DNA of 64,000 nucleotides from NCBI GenBank assembly GCA_002898315.1, contig BEHV01000008.1, positions 1 to 64,000 on the forward strand, in the 5' to 3' direction. A program made the translations under genes and the position numbers. The notes beneath the pieces are model-generated. The model saw only the letters and a list, made by a program, of their open reading frames with translations, was not told the DNA's origin and made no database searches. This stretch comes from a bacterium HR19. Lineage in GTDB: Bacteria > Calescibacteriota > Calescibacteriia > Calescibacteriales > Calescibacteriaceae. Position 1 is the first letter of the stretch; each line of letters begins with the position of its first letter. Positions 45,395 through 54,467 of the stretch are shown here, piece after piece.

Positions 45395-45424
45395 GAATAT
45401 CTGAATACAATCTTGAAAATTGAG

Positions 45425-46378
45425 CTAAAAAATTCTCACTTTCACACCCTTTTCAAGCGTTTCGTTCAACCTCATCAAAGTAGGAGCTACAAGAGTAGCA
45501 ACACTTTGAAACTCAGGAAGAACAGAATTTAAAACTGAAATAAGCTTTAATGTTTCAGAAACAAGAGTAGGAGTCATCTCAACAACTTTCGTAATATTAT
45601 CCTGATAAAATCTCAACTGGTCAAGTGTATGATTTATACTTCTGGTTAATGTAACGACACTTGGGAAAACCGAGTTTATATTTTCAACCAAAGCAGGTCC
45701 AACCCTGATGAGATTTTCCAAACTATCTTGATTCTGTGATAGTATAGAAACAAGTTGGCGCGTCTCCTTAACAATAACTTTTATATCAGAAGAGAGAGCC
45801 AAAAGGTCTGGAAAAACCTGATTTATTTTCTCCAGAGCTTCGGAAGAGTTCTTTATAAGCGGTTCAATATCTTTGACAAGTTTCGGTGCTAAATCCGCAA
45901 GTTGAGATATAAGCTCAGGATTTAGGGACTTCATAAAAGGTTCAAGAGACATTATAAGTTCGTCTGGCTCAAAAACGACCTTCGTTTTCGTTATCGTAAA
46001 ACCATCTTGGGCAGGGGAAATATCTCCCGTACCGGTGGGGACGAGTTCTACAAATTTTTCTCCGAGCAAACTTTTCAACCTTATCTGTGCTTCAAAGTCC
46101 TTTCTCACTGGCACACCATCTCTCAACTTCATTACAACTTTTGCGCAAATTTTTGAGTCAGAAAAGTAAAAATCTATTTTGTCAACGAAGCCCACTTTAA
46201 CTCCCGCAAGGCGGACTTCTGCTTTTTCAGCCAAACCCTTTGTGTTCTCAAAAACCGCATAATAAGTTTTATACCCACCAAAACCCCACTTCCCTATCTT
46301 TGATATAAGATAAAAGAGCGATACCACAAAAACTATAAATATTATCCCAAGATAAAATAGATTCTTCCTCTCCTCCAT
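45425..46378 (-). CDS. MlaD/MCE family lipid-transport protein
   Basis: 317 aa with one N-terminal membrane helix (LGIIFIVFVVSLFYLIS) and a single MCE domain: YYAVFENTKGLAEKAEVRLAGVKVGFVDKIDF then VRKDFEAQIRLKSLLGEKFVELVP. The remaining 170 residues are a long helical repeat region ending VKVRIF, likely to build a tunnel or needle as in larger MCE proteins. It carries phospholipids between inner and outer membrane. The MlaE/MlaF partners are not adjacent. TAAATT is 7 nt before the ATG with no ribosome site. Confidence 0.9.
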   Translation of the reverse strand: MEERKNLFYLGIIFIVFVVSLFYLISKIGKWGFGGYKTYYAVFENTKGLAEKAEVRLAGVKVGFVDKIDFYFSDSKICAKVVMKLRDGVPVRKDFEAQIRLKSLLGEKFVELVPTGTGDISPAQDGFTITKTKVVFEPDELIMSLEPFMKSLNPELISQLADLAPKLVKDIEPLIKNSSEALEKINQVFPDLLALSSDIKVIVKETRQLVSILSQNQDSLENLIRVGPALVENINSVFPSVVTLTRSINHTLDQLRFYQDNITKVVEMTPTLVSETLKLISVLNSVLPEFQSVATLVAPTLMRLNETLEKGVKVRIF

Positions 46379-46385
46379 AAAACAT

Positions 46386-46391
46386 AATTTA
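46386..46391 (-). promoter_or_regulatory. Candidate -10 element (TAAATT) 7 nt before the MlaD ATG
   Basis: Reverse strand: TAAATT, ATGTTTT, ATG. No Shine-Dalgarno. Confidence 0.35.
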
Positions 46392-46526
46392 TAAATCTAC
46401 TTTGAGATTTGTCAAGATTTGGTTTAAATCTCACCACAAAACCACAGGAGAAAATCAACCGAAAATAAAAATTTTTTGAAAATACTGAACTACAAATAAA
46501 GCATATTACCTGTTTTTTACTCTGTT

Positions 46527-47075
46527 ATGTCACGTATAGGAAGAAAACCAATAGAAATTCCAAAAGATGTGAAAGTTGATATAAAAGATGGAGAGATATT
46601 TGTCCAGGGTCCAAAGGGGAAACTCTCAATGAAAATTCCTCAACCTATTGAAGTCAAGACAGAGAATAACACAATTTATGTTATAAATCCACGCCCAGAT
46701 GAGAGAAAAGCAAAAGCTTTGCACGGAACAACGCGAGCGCTCATAGCAAACATGATAAAAGGGGTATCAGAAGGTTATAGAATAGAGCTTGATATATCTG
46801 GAATAGGATACAGAGCAGATATGCAAGGAGATACAATCGTTCTGAAAGTCGGATACTCCCATCCTGTCTATTTTAAACCGCCAGAAGGAGTTAAAGTTGG
46901 ATTGAGAAGCCCTGTCAGAATATTTGTTGAAGGCGTAGATAAATACATGGTTGGTCAGGTTGCAGCACAAATAAGAGATATTAAACCACCAGACCCATAT
47001 AAAGGAACAGGAATAAAATATGAAGATGAAGTCCTCAACCTGAAACCCGGAAAAGCAAAAGGTAAGAAAAAATAA
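46527..47075 (+). CDS. rplF: 50S ribosomal protein L6
   Basis: 182 aa: opens MSRIGRKPIEIPKDVKVDI and has the C-terminal signature region ending RDIKPPDPYKGTGIKYEDEV, which contacts 23S rRNA near the GTPase centre. Usually preceded by rpsH (S8), but here the upstream gene is divergent mlaD, so L6 is the first gene of a three-gene transcript. No Shine-Dalgarno is visible before the ATG. Confidence 0.97.
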   Translation: MSRIGRKPIEIPKDVKVDIKDGEIFVQGPKGKLSMKIPQPIEVKTENNTIYVINPRPDERKAKALHGTTRALIANMIKGVSEGYRIELDISGIGYRADMQGDTIVLKVGYSHPVYFKPPEGVKVGLRSPVRIFVEGVDKYMVGQVAAQIRDIKPPDPYKGTGIKYEDEVLNLKPGKAKGKKK

Positions 47076-47115
47076 ACCTTAAAAATTTAAAAATTAAAAA
47101 GGAGAGTGAGAAAAG

Positions 47116-47493
47116 ATGCTTTATGCTATGGTATCTGAAAAGAAAGAAAGGGAAATAAGAAGAGGAAGAAGAGTTCTCAGAGTCAGGAAGAAGATTTTAG
47201 GAACTCCGGAAAGACCGCGCCTATGCGTTTTCAGGTCAAACAAACACTTTTATGCTCAAATAATAGACGACACAAAGGGGTACACAATTTGCTCCGCCTC
47301 AACACTTGAACTTAAAGATAAAATAAAAAAAACCTGGTCACAAGAAGCGGCAAAGGAGGTGGGAAAACTCATAGCTCAAAAAGCGCTTGAAAAAGGAATA
47401 AAAAAAGTCGTCTTTGACAGAAGATTTTATAAGTATCACGGAAAGGTAAAAGCATGTGCGGAAGGAGCAAGAGAAGGAGGTCTTGAATTCTAA
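47116..47493 (+). CDS. rplR: 50S ribosomal protein L18
   Basis: 125 aa. The basic N-terminus ([16 protein letters not shown]) and [20 protein letters not shown] are typical of L18, which binds 5S rRNA, and the C-terminus has [39 protein letters not shown] precedes the ATG. A second ATG four codons in is possible. The stop overlaps the rpsE start (TAATG-type overlap), showing translational coupling. Confidence 0.97.
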   Translation: MLYAMVSEKKEREIRRGRRVLRVRKKILGTPERPRLCVFRSNKHFYAQIIDDTKGYTICSASTLELKDKIKKTWSQEAAKEVGKLIAQKALEKGIKKVVFDRRFYKYHGKVKACAEGAREGGLEF

Positions 47494-48086
47494 TGGGTAA
47501 GTGGGGAAAAAGAGGGAGAATGTACGCAGGAAACTCATACATATACCTTCAAAAGTACATACCAAAAGAAGACGATGAAATAGTGGAAAGAGTTCTTGAA
47601 ACCTCAAGAGTGACACGAGTCACAAAAGGAGGAAAAAGGTTCTCTTTCAGGGCTTTCTGTGTAGTCGGAAATATGAAAGGAGCAGTGGGATACGGAATGG
47701 GTAAAGCTCTTGAACCATCAGAAGCAATAAGAAAAGCAGTAAATTCAGCAAAAAAGAAAATGATAGTTATTCCTATCGTCAACGGAACAATTCCGCACGA
47801 GGTTGAGGGGAAGTTCGGAACTTCAAGAGTGATTTTGAGACCCGCCGCCCCAGGAACAGGTATAACCGCAGGAGGAACAGTAAAAGCAATAATGACCGTA
47901 GCAGGAATAAAAAACATACTCACAAAATCAATAGGTGGAAATAACCCTCTAACGCTCACAAAAGCAGTATTTGATGCTTTCTCTAAACTCAGGACGCTTT
48001 CTCTACAAGCAAAACTCAGAGGGAAAAAATTAACCGAACTACTGTGGGAAGAAAACAAAGCAGAAGGCACAATTGACAATCAATAG
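47493..48086 (+). CDS. rpsE: 30S ribosomal protein S5
   Basis: 197 aa. The N-terminal dsRNA-binding-like domain (ERVLETSRVTRVTKGGKRFSFRAFCVVG) and the C-terminal domain (IPHEVEGKFGTSRVILRPAAPGTGITAGG) are those of S5, which acts in decoding accuracy. The first 30 residues ([20 protein letters not shown]) differ from the usual start. The ATG overlaps the rplR stop by one base. The expected rpmD, rplO and secY do not follow: glpD begins 123 bp later. Confidence 0.96.
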   Translation: MGKWGKRGRMYAGNSYIYLQKYIPKEDDEIVERVLETSRVTRVTKGGKRFSFRAFCVVGNMKGAVGYGMGKALEPSEAIRKAVNSAKKKMIVIPIVNGTIPHEVEGKFGTSRVILRPAAPGTGITAGGTVKAIMTVAGIKNILTKSIGGNNPLTLTKAVFDAFSKLRTLSLQAKLRGKKLTELLWEENKAEGTIDNQ

Positions 48087-48125
48087 ACAACTCAAACGCC
48101 AGAACATCCATAAATATCAGACCCT

Positions 48126-48139
48126 ATTGCAAAAGCAAT
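48126..48139 (+). terminator. Weak hairpin after rpsE
   Basis: ATTGC-AAAA-GCAAT forms a 5-bp stem followed by TCAAATTTTTA. It is short and A/T-rich, but sits between rpsE and glpD where transcription should end. Confidence 0.35.
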
Positions 48140-48195
48140 TCAAATTTTTATAGCTCAAAAAACTCGCCTGACCTTTTAAAAAATTAATATTTTGT

Positions 48196-48201
48196 TAAAT
48201 T
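48196..48201 (+). promoter_or_regulatory. Candidate -10 element (TAAATT) 8 nt before the ATG at 48210
   Basis: TAAATT, eight bases, ATG, no ribosome site. The segment is nearly all A/T, so chance is a real alternative. Confidence 0.25.
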
Positions 48202-48209
48202 TTTAAAAT

Positions 48210-49877
48210 ATGAACGAAAAGCAAACCAGCAGTCCCGAAAAACCAATCTCACAAAACGAAAACATAAGTGTAGAAAACTACGATGTCGCAGTCATAGGTG
48301 GAGGCATAAACGGAGTAGGCATAGCAAGAGACCTCTCTATAAGAGGACTTAAAGTGATTTTATTTGAGAAAGAGGACTTCGGATGGGGAACAACTTGGGC
48401 TTCATCATGCCTTATGCACGGCGGAGCAAGATACATCATAAACGATATCGGTGTCACATATAAATCATCAAAAGAAGCAGGTGTAGCAAAAAAAATCTCC
48501 ACTCACCTCCTTTCACGAAGACCTTTTATAATCGTCTCCCACTCAAAAACCATGACAAAACTCTTTGATATTTACATGAGCGTATATGATATTTTCTCAA
48601 CTATGAGAGGAGCAATAAGACACTTCAAAATAAATCAAGAAGAAGTTGAAAAAATAACAGGAAGAGAAGTAATATCAAAGGGAGGAGGAGTAGTAACAGA
48701 AGAATACGCTGTGGACCCCGTGAGATTATCTGTTCTTAACGCTATATCTGCAAAAGATTTCGGAGCAAAAGTTCTAAACCACACAGAAGTCATAAAGATA
48801 AAAAAAGAAAACAACCAATACCTTTTGGTAGCCAAAAACACATTATCAAACTCAGAAATAATTGTGAAATCAAAAATAGTGGTGAACACAACAGGTCCGT
48901 GGGCAGATAAATTCATACTAAATGCAACAGAAAACAATGAAAAAAAGAAGAGATTAAGACCTACAAAAGGGATACACATCGTATTTCCCGGAAAAATTTT
49001 GAACTCAGTAATAAGCTTTCAGGCAATAGACGGAAGGTACCTCCTATTTGTCCCCCTTGAAGATAGAACTATTTTGGGAACAACAGACGATGATTTTTTC
49101 GGAGACCCTGACGAAATAGAAATTTTAAGAGATGAGGTTGAATACCTCCTCCACTCCGCAGAAAAGTTTATTCCCAGAATAAGAGAGTTCAAACCATTCT
49201 CAACAAAAGTAGGTCTCAGACCAACACCGTATGTGTACGGAGTAAATGAAGATAAGATAACCAGGGAGTTTGAGGTAGAAGACGATGATGGATTCATATC
49301 TGTTTTTGGGGGGAAACTTGCGAGCTATCGGCTCCTTGCCGAAATCGTATCAGACCTCGTATGCAAAAAACTCGGAGTGAACAAAAAATCAAAAACTCAC
49401 CTCATTCCTCTCCCTGGCTCCGAGAACTCAGAAGGAGAAGAAAACGACGATATAGAAAAATTCTCAGAAAAAATAAAAGATTATCTTTCAAGAAATTTCA
49501 AAATCCCAGAAGACATAGCTCACTTTATGGCAAAAAAATATGGATGGAGGTCAAAAGAGATTCTCTCTCACTATGGATTAGGAGAACCAATATGCGAATG
49601 CTCAAAGGTTTATGAAGGAGAAATAAGGTATGCAATAGAAAAAGAAATGGCTCACACATTAGAAGATGTCGCAAGAAGAACATGGGCAGGCGATGGATTC
49701 TGCAACGGAATACTATGTGCAAAAAAAATAATAAAAATCCTTCTTCAAAAAGAAAGAAAACCAGAAGTTGGAAAATTTATATCAAGACGAGAAAAGCTCC
49801 TTGAACCTGTGAAAAAATATAACCAAAAGCTCTGGGAAGAGTTCCAAAAATTCAAAAACCAAATGCTCAAAGATTAA
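48210..49877 (+). CDS. glpD: FAD-dependent glycerol-3-phosphate dehydrogenase
   Basis: 555 aa. The FAD motif AVIGGGINGVGIARDLSIRG lies at 27-46 after a 20-residue extension. GTTWASSCLMHGGARYI, the TTGPWADK region, GTTDDDFFGDPDEIE and the C-terminal helical domain (EKEMAHTLEDVARRTWAGDGFCNGILC) are typical of GlpD/GlpA. It oxidises glycerol 3-phosphate to dihydroxyacetone phosphate and passes electrons to quinone. The next gene, 56 bp on, resembles alkyl-DHAP synthase, whose substrates derive from DHAP. Confidence 0.93.
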   Translation: MNEKQTSSPEKPISQNENISVENYDVAVIGGGINGVGIARDLSIRGLKVILFEKEDFGWGTTWASSCLMHGGARYIINDIGVTYKSSKEAGVAKKISTHLLSRRPFIIVSHSKTMTKLFDIYMSVYDIFSTMRGAIRHFKINQEEVEKITGREVISKGGGVVTEEYAVDPVRLSVLNAISAKDFGAKVLNHTEVIKIKKENNQYLLVAKNTLSNSEIIVKSKIVVNTTGPWADKFILNATENNEKKKRLRPTKGIHIVFPGKILNSVISFQAIDGRYLLFVPLEDRTILGTTDDDFFGDPDEIEILRDEVEYLLHSAEKFIPRIREFKPFSTKVGLRPTPYVYGVNEDKITREFEVEDDDGFISVFGGKLASYRLLAEIVSDLVCKKLGVNKKSKTHLIPLPGSENSEGEENDDIEKFSEKIKDYLSRNFKIPEDIAHFMAKKYGWRSKEILSHYGLGEPICECSKVYEGEIRYAIEKEMAHTLEDVARRTWAGDGFCNGILCAKKIIKILLQKERKPEVGKFISRREKLLEPVKKYNQKLWEEFQKFKNQMLKD

Positions 49878-49920
49878 AAAAACCAAAAATACAAAATAAA
49901 AAAATAAAACAAAAGATAAC

Positions 49921-49926
49921 TATCTT
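49921..49926 (+). promoter_or_regulatory. Candidate -10 element (TATCTT) 6 nt before the ATG at 49933
   Basis: TATCTT, ACTCTT, ATG. No Shine-Dalgarno. It would give the AGPS-like gene a leaderless transcript of its own. Confidence 0.35.
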
Positions 49927-49932
49927 ACTCTT

Positions 49933-51519
49933 ATGGAGAAAAGGAAGGTCAAATGGAACGGATGGGGATATGAAGATGAAGAATACCCAAAAGATAAAGC
50001 AAAAAAAATAACAGAAATCTTATCTGGATTTCTCGGACTGAGCAAAGATGATTTTTCACCATCTATAACCCTTGACAAAATAAAAATTGAACCACCAAAA
50101 TTAAACATAGAAGAACTCCAGAAAAAACTCAAAAACTCCCAAGTAACTTCTGATAAATACGAAAGGGTTCTTCACTCAAGTGGTAAGAGCTACAAAAACC
50201 TAATAAGATTGAGAAAAGGAAAAGTCAAAAAGTTTCCGGAAGCGGTCATATACATAAAAGATAAGAGAGAGATTGAGACCATACTTGAGTGGTGCGAAAA
50301 AAATAAAGTCGCATGCGTTCCGTATGGTGGAGGAACAAGTGTCGTTGGGGGAGTTGATGTTGAAGATATAGAAAAACCAGTAATAACCTGCGACCTTACA
50401 GAACTCAACAGAGTCATTTCAGCAGATGAAAAATCACTCACCGCAAAAGTTGAAGCAGGGGTGAGAGGACCACACCTTGAAGAACAGCTGAGAAAATTCC
50501 GCATGGCTCTGCGACACTACCCTCAATCTTTCATGCTTTCTACCCTTGGCGGATGGATCGCCTCAAGGTCAGCAGGACATTTTTCATCAAGATACGGAAA
50601 AATAGAAGAAATGATTCAGAGTATAGAGGTGATCACTCCAAAGGGAGTTATCAGAAATTTCGATGTCCCCGCAACTGCGTGTGGACCAGATATACCGCAT
50701 CTTTTCGCAGGGTCAGAAGGAACTCTCGGAATAATAGTTTCCGCAACAGTAAAATGCCACAGAATACCAACAAAAAAATTCTCAACATCGTTCGTATTTC
50801 CCGATTTTCAGTCCGCATGCGAAGCAGCGAGAATAATAATTCAAAGCGAAATAAACCCACCGCTTTTGAGAATTCTTGATGAAAGAGAGTTTATGATATC
50901 TTCTTTGGTTTCCGGTGGGACATTCAACGGTGGCTCCCTCCTTCTTTTAGGTTTTGAAGCAGATGAAGAAAATGAAAAAGCAGTAGAAGCAGAGTTTGAA
51001 AAATCAAAAGAAATATGCCAAAAATTAGGAGGGAAAGAGGAAGGGAAAAGAAAACTTGATGACTGGAAAAATGAGTACTTTGAGCAACCCTATCTCAGAG
51101 ATATTCTGATGGATTTTTGCATCGTTGTAGATACATTAGAAACTGCAACCAACTGGTCAAACCTTATGAAACTATATGATAAGGTAAAGAGCGCAATAGA
51201 AAACGCGATATTTTCCCGTACATTAGGCGGGGTCTCATGCAGAGTAACTCATGTATATACCTCCGGCGCATCACTATACTTTTCTTTTTTTGCAAAATCA
51301 AAAAAAGATGAGGAAGAAGAGTTATGGTGGGAGATCAAAAAATCGGCTTCCGACGCTATATCAGAAGGTGGAGGAACTATTTCACACCATCACGGTGTAG
51401 GAAGAGACCATAAAAAATGGGCAGAAATAGAGCTTAAAGATTCACTCACATTACTCAAAGGAATTAAGGAGTTTTTAGACCCTCACAAAATCTTGAACCC
51501 CGGAGCAATTTTTGATTGA
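49933..51519 (+). CDS. FAD-linked oxidase of the alkyldihydroxyacetonephosphate synthase type
   Basis: 528 aa of the VAO/FAD_binding_4 fold. The N-terminus KRKVKWNGWGYEDEEYP resembles the KWNGWGY opening of alkyl-DHAP synthase (AGPS). The FAD loop VPYGGGTSVVGG is at 129-140, then GWIASRSAGHFSSRYGKIEE and FAGSEGTLGIIVSATVK, and the C-terminal triad SHHHGVGRDH (His485-487) matches the His triplet found in AGPS. AGPS exchanges the acyl group of acyl-DHAP for a fatty alcohol, making the ether bond of ether lipids. A glycolate-oxidase-like dehydrogenase is the alternative, but the N- and C-terminal marks favour AGPS. It lies downstream of glpD. Confidence 0.82.
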   Translation: MEKRKVKWNGWGYEDEEYPKDKAKKITEILSGFLGLSKDDFSPSITLDKIKIEPPKLNIEELQKKLKNSQVTSDKYERVLHSSGKSYKNLIRLRKGKVKKFPEAVIYIKDKREIETILEWCEKNKVACVPYGGGTSVVGGVDVEDIEKPVITCDLTELNRVISADEKSLTAKVEAGVRGPHLEEQLRKFRMALRHYPQSFMLSTLGGWIASRSAGHFSSRYGKIEEMIQSIEVITPKGVIRNFDVPATACGPDIPHLFAGSEGTLGIIVSATVKCHRIPTKKFSTSFVFPDFQSACEAARIIIQSEINPPLLRILDEREFMISSLVSGGTFNGGSLLLLGFEADEENEKAVEAEFEKSKEICQKLGGKEEGKRKLDDWKNEYFEQPYLRDILMDFCIVVDTLETATNWSNLMKLYDKVKSAIENAIFSRTLGGVSCRVTHVYTSGASLYFSFFAKSKKDEEEELWWEIKKSASDAISEGGGTISHHHGVGRDHKKWAEIELKDSLTLLKGIKEFLDPHKILNPGAIFD

Positions 51520-51544
51520 ATATAAGAAATATAAGTCAAAAGAT

Positions 51545-52351
51545 TTAAACCGAGTTAAGCAGAGCGAGCAGGCGAGACCTTATCATCTTCTCTTTCATCT
51601 CTTGAACCGCTTTTTCAAATCCTAAAAATATAGAGCGCGAAACTATGGAATGACCTATTGAAAGCTCATCTATCTCAAGAATCTGAGCTATACTTGATAC
51701 ATTGTGAATGTTCAGAGCATGACCAGCCATAACTTCTAACCCCTTTTCAAAAGCGTAGCGAGCGACTTCTTTTATTTTCCTCAACTCATCTTCGTCAGAA
51801 GGATTCCTTGAATATGCCGTGGTATTTATTTCAACAAAAGATAAACCACAATCCAAAGCGTAATCTACCATGCGTTTTTCAGGGTCTATGAAAACCCCCA
51901 CCCTAACTCCTTTCCCTTTAAGAACAGAGCTAAATTTTATCACTGATTCCCTCAGATTCTTATCTGAAAGGTCCATACCGCCTTCTGTCGTGACCTCCTC
52001 AACTCTTTCTGGAACCAGAGTGACTTTATAAGGCACAACTTCCAAGACAAATTCCAAAATGTCATCAAACAAACCCATCTCAACAGTAAGCGGGAGTTGA
52101 ACTACTTCCTTCATCAATCTGACATCTCTCTCTTTTATGTGTCTTCTATCTTTTCTGAGATGGACTGTTATTCCATCAGCTCCTCCGAGTTTTGCCAGAA
52201 CCGCTGCGTGAACTGGGTCCGGCTCTTTTGCTTTCCTCGCTTCACGCAAAGATGCAACATGGTCTACATTAACAGATAACCTCATGTCCAGAGTAAATAC
52301 TCTTTTACTTTCAAATGACTTACTTTTGGTCTTTGAATTCAGCTCTTCCAT
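51545..52351 (-). CDS. pdxJ: Pyridoxine 5'-phosphate synthase
   Basis: PdxJ condenses 1-deoxyxylulose 5-phosphate with 3-amino-2-oxopropyl phosphate to give pyridoxine phosphate (DXP-dependent B6 route). Family marks: MRLSVNVDHVASLREARK, PDPVHAAVLAKLGGADGITVHLRKDRRHI, and AGHALNIHNVSSIAQI. The open frame begins 22 codons before the conserved start at MRLSV (ATG at 52285). Neither candidate has a ribosome site, so the true N-terminus is open. It converges on the AGPS-like gene. Confidence 0.93.
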   Translation of the reverse strand: MEELNSKTKSKSFESKRVFTLDMRLSVNVDHVASLREARKAKEPDPVHAAVLAKLGGADGITVHLRKDRRHIKERDVRLMKEVVQLPLTVEMGLFDDILEFVLEVVPYKVTLVPERVEEVTTEGGMDLSDKNLRESVIKFSSVLKGKGVRVGVFIDPEKRMVDYALDCGLSFVEINTTAYSRNPSDEDELRKIKEVARYAFEKGLEVMAGHALNIHNVSSIAQILEIDELSIGHSIVSRSIFLGFEKAVQEMKEKMIRSRLLALLNSV

Positions 52352-52411
52352 AGCTGGAAAAATCTTTTTTTGAATGATATTAGAAAATTTTCCTAAAAAA
52401 CCAAAATTTTG

Positions 52412-52440
52412 TTGACTTCCAAAAAAGAAATGATTAAATT
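52412..52440 (+). promoter_or_regulatory. Sigma-70-type promoter of the lipoprotein gene at 52490
   Basis: TTGACT (52412-52417) and TAAATT (52435-52440) are separated by 17 bp, the ideal spacing. A start near 52447 leaves a leader of about 43 nt that contains the Shine-Dalgarno GGGGAGGT. It is the clearest conventional promoter in the window and contrasts with the leaderless-looking starts. Confidence 0.65.
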
Positions 52441-52489
52441 TAAGGTGAAAAAATTATTTAAAAAACAAAAAACGGGGAGGTAAAAAATA

Positions 52490-54397
52490 ATGACGGGGTG
52501 GATAACTTGGGAAAAAAATTATAAGTGGGGAAAGTATATTTTCCCTTTCATATTATTTTTATTCTTCGCTTCTTGTGGCACTCAGGAAAACGTTTATACT
52601 CTCAAAGGCAAACTTCCAGATAATCTCCGCGCAGTTTCTACCTACGGAGAAAAAAGATTTGATTCGCAAAACTTAAAAGTTGATTTCACAGGATGGGAAG
52701 CAGACGCACCTCAAACGATATTCATAGTTGACCAGAACGACAGAAACTACCTTATGGCATATGTCCTACCAGAAAAACTCGTAAAAGAAGTGTGGGGAGA
52801 AAATGATAAAACCCTTGAACATTTTACCTCTGGAAGAACAATAAATGTTGATGAAAGAACAACAGCATTAGCTCTCGTAATTATGTCTCCGCCTTACTTC
52901 TGGGCTTTCACACCAAGAGCAATTGTCTATTCAGCACATTTTATAGTCACACACGAAAAATTTGAAGAACTCTCACAAAAAATTGCCTCTATAACTCCCG
53001 GAGAACTGACTTCTGGAAAATATCCTGAAATCTTCGCTCTTGCGTCAGAAATTGCAAGAGATGTCAGAGAAAAAATAATGCCAGCTGAAAAAACATCAGA
53101 AAGAATCTTCGCAAAAGATGAAACAGATTATGTTGAAATACCCTGCAATATCAACGGCCAAGGAATAGCTAAACTTGAAGATGCTCCCGGAACACAGGTG
53201 AAGTTCAAAGCAAAAAATATGGTGTGGTATGGTGGTGGAATTTTCAACAGTTTTGACCCCGGAAAAATAAACCAAATACAAAGTTATTTTGTCCTCAAAG
53301 CACAAGATGCTAAAATTGACCTATCACTAGATAATATCTTAACTTTGAACATAATAAATCCAGTAGTTGAGACAACCGTAAATCTTCCCTCATACGGACA
53401 GCACGCAATAAGAGTTGAAAAAGGAATTGAGTTCAGCTTATCTATTTTTACTGACCCTATAAAGAGAGTGGGACTTGCAGCGAACTTCGGAAGATTGGTA
53501 AAGTACGCAGTAGAGATAGCTGTTCCTAATATAGCTGCTTGCATACCAGATGGAGATACCTGGGGATACGCGGTAGCGTTAGCGCAAGAAATTCTTGACT
53601 CAGGAACAATAAACAGCATCAAAGGTGTTCTATCAAGCTCGTGGGATGAAATTGTCAGAGCTCTTGTCTCACATTTTATTGACCAGAACTCTTTCATATA
53701 TAAAATTTTGAACAAAGTTGGTTTTGCCAGCTGTGCTTACTCTCCTAACTTCATTATAAATCAAATAGCAGCAGTATTCAGAAATTTCCCTATTGTCAAA
53801 CTCTACGACGCTTTCACAAAATATATACCGTTTGGAATAGAACTTTTCACAAAACCTAAAACAGGAGTATATTATGCAGCAGAAGGTGTTCCTCTTCCTT
53901 ACGACATACCTATTGTAAGAGATTTATATCCTCTGCCAGCATCTTCTCCGGGAACGCTTACTCTAAAATCAGTGGGACCAGAGTGCACAAACTGCAGAGT
54001 GAGATTGGTATGTCCAGACAGAACAGCAATAGACCAGAGTGTCTATATATCTTGTTCATCTCAGATTAACTTATATGTTCCTCCTGATGTGTCGGGTACT
54101 TGCAGTTTTATCCTCTCAAAAGTTGAGACCTACAGACAAGGAGGATTTTTAGGTTTCGGGGGGACAACATATGCCAACGAGATAATCTTAACTCAGTGGC
54201 AGATACAGGTAAATAGATGTCCATCTTGTAGCACCGCGGGATTTCCCGGCAGTGTGTCAGAATACTACAATAAACAAAAGGAACAGCAAGGAGGAGGATG
54301 TAGAGCGTCATCTCCAGCAAATCCATACTCAGCCATTGCAATAGCTGTAATATTTGCTCTCAGAGAAGTGAGGAGAAGAAGGAAAGAAGAAAATTAA
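52490..54397 (+). CDS. Large lipoprotein with MYXO-CTERM-like C-terminus, function unknown
   Basis: 635 aa. The signal peptide ends FFASC (Cys29), a good lipobox, and GGGGAGGT precedes the ATG. Most of the chain (40-470) is unassigned beta/alpha sequence. Residues about 490-600 are Cys-rich (ECTNCRVRLVCPD, SVYISCSS, GTCSF, NRCPSC). The final 35 residues have GGGCRASSP, a hydrophobic run (YSAIAIAVIFAL) and RRRRKEE, the three-part layout of MYXO-CTERM-type sorting tails. If real, the protein is lipid-anchored and also C-terminally sorted. A second large lipoprotein follows 86 bp downstream. Function is not inferable. Confidence 0.8.
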   Translation: MTGWITWEKNYKWGKYIFPFILFLFFASCGTQENVYTLKGKLPDNLRAVSTYGEKRFDSQNLKVDFTGWEADAPQTIFIVDQNDRNYLMAYVLPEKLVKEVWGENDKTLEHFTSGRTINVDERTTALALVIMSPPYFWAFTPRAIVYSAHFIVTHEKFEELSQKIASITPGELTSGKYPEIFALASEIARDVREKIMPAEKTSERIFAKDETDYVEIPCNINGQGIAKLEDAPGTQVKFKAKNMVWYGGGIFNSFDPGKINQIQSYFVLKAQDAKIDLSLDNILTLNIINPVVETTVNLPSYGQHAIRVEKGIEFSLSIFTDPIKRVGLAANFGRLVKYAVEIAVPNIAACIPDGDTWGYAVALAQEILDSGTINSIKGVLSSSWDEIVRALVSHFIDQNSFIYKILNKVGFASCAYSPNFIINQIAAVFRNFPIVKLYDAFTKYIPFGIELFTKPKTGVYYAAEGVPLPYDIPIVRDLYPLPASSPGTLTLKSVGPECTNCRVRLVCPDRTAIDQSVYISCSSQINLYVPPDVSGTCSFILSKVETYRQGGFLGFGGTTYANEIILTQWQIQVNRCPSCSTAGFPGSVSEYYNKQKEQQGGGCRASSPANPYSAIAIAVIFALREVRRRRKEEN

Positions 54398-54467
54398 TAA
54401 GAGAACTCAAAACCGTCTGCTTCGAAAAGCAAAAGCACAAAGAGAATAAAATCAAACGAAAAAAAAT

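Noticed and set aside
47549-48079. A 176-codon open frame on the reverse strand
   Set aside because: It is entirely antisense to rpsE, which is unmistakable.
48087-48209. A possible rpmD (L30) after rpsE
   Set aside because: The gap holds no open frame of the needed length on the plus strand.
49933-51519. Glycolate oxidase subunit GlcD as the annotation
   Set aside because: The KWNGWGY start and the His triplet fit alkyl-DHAP synthase better; no glcE or glcF gene is adjacent.
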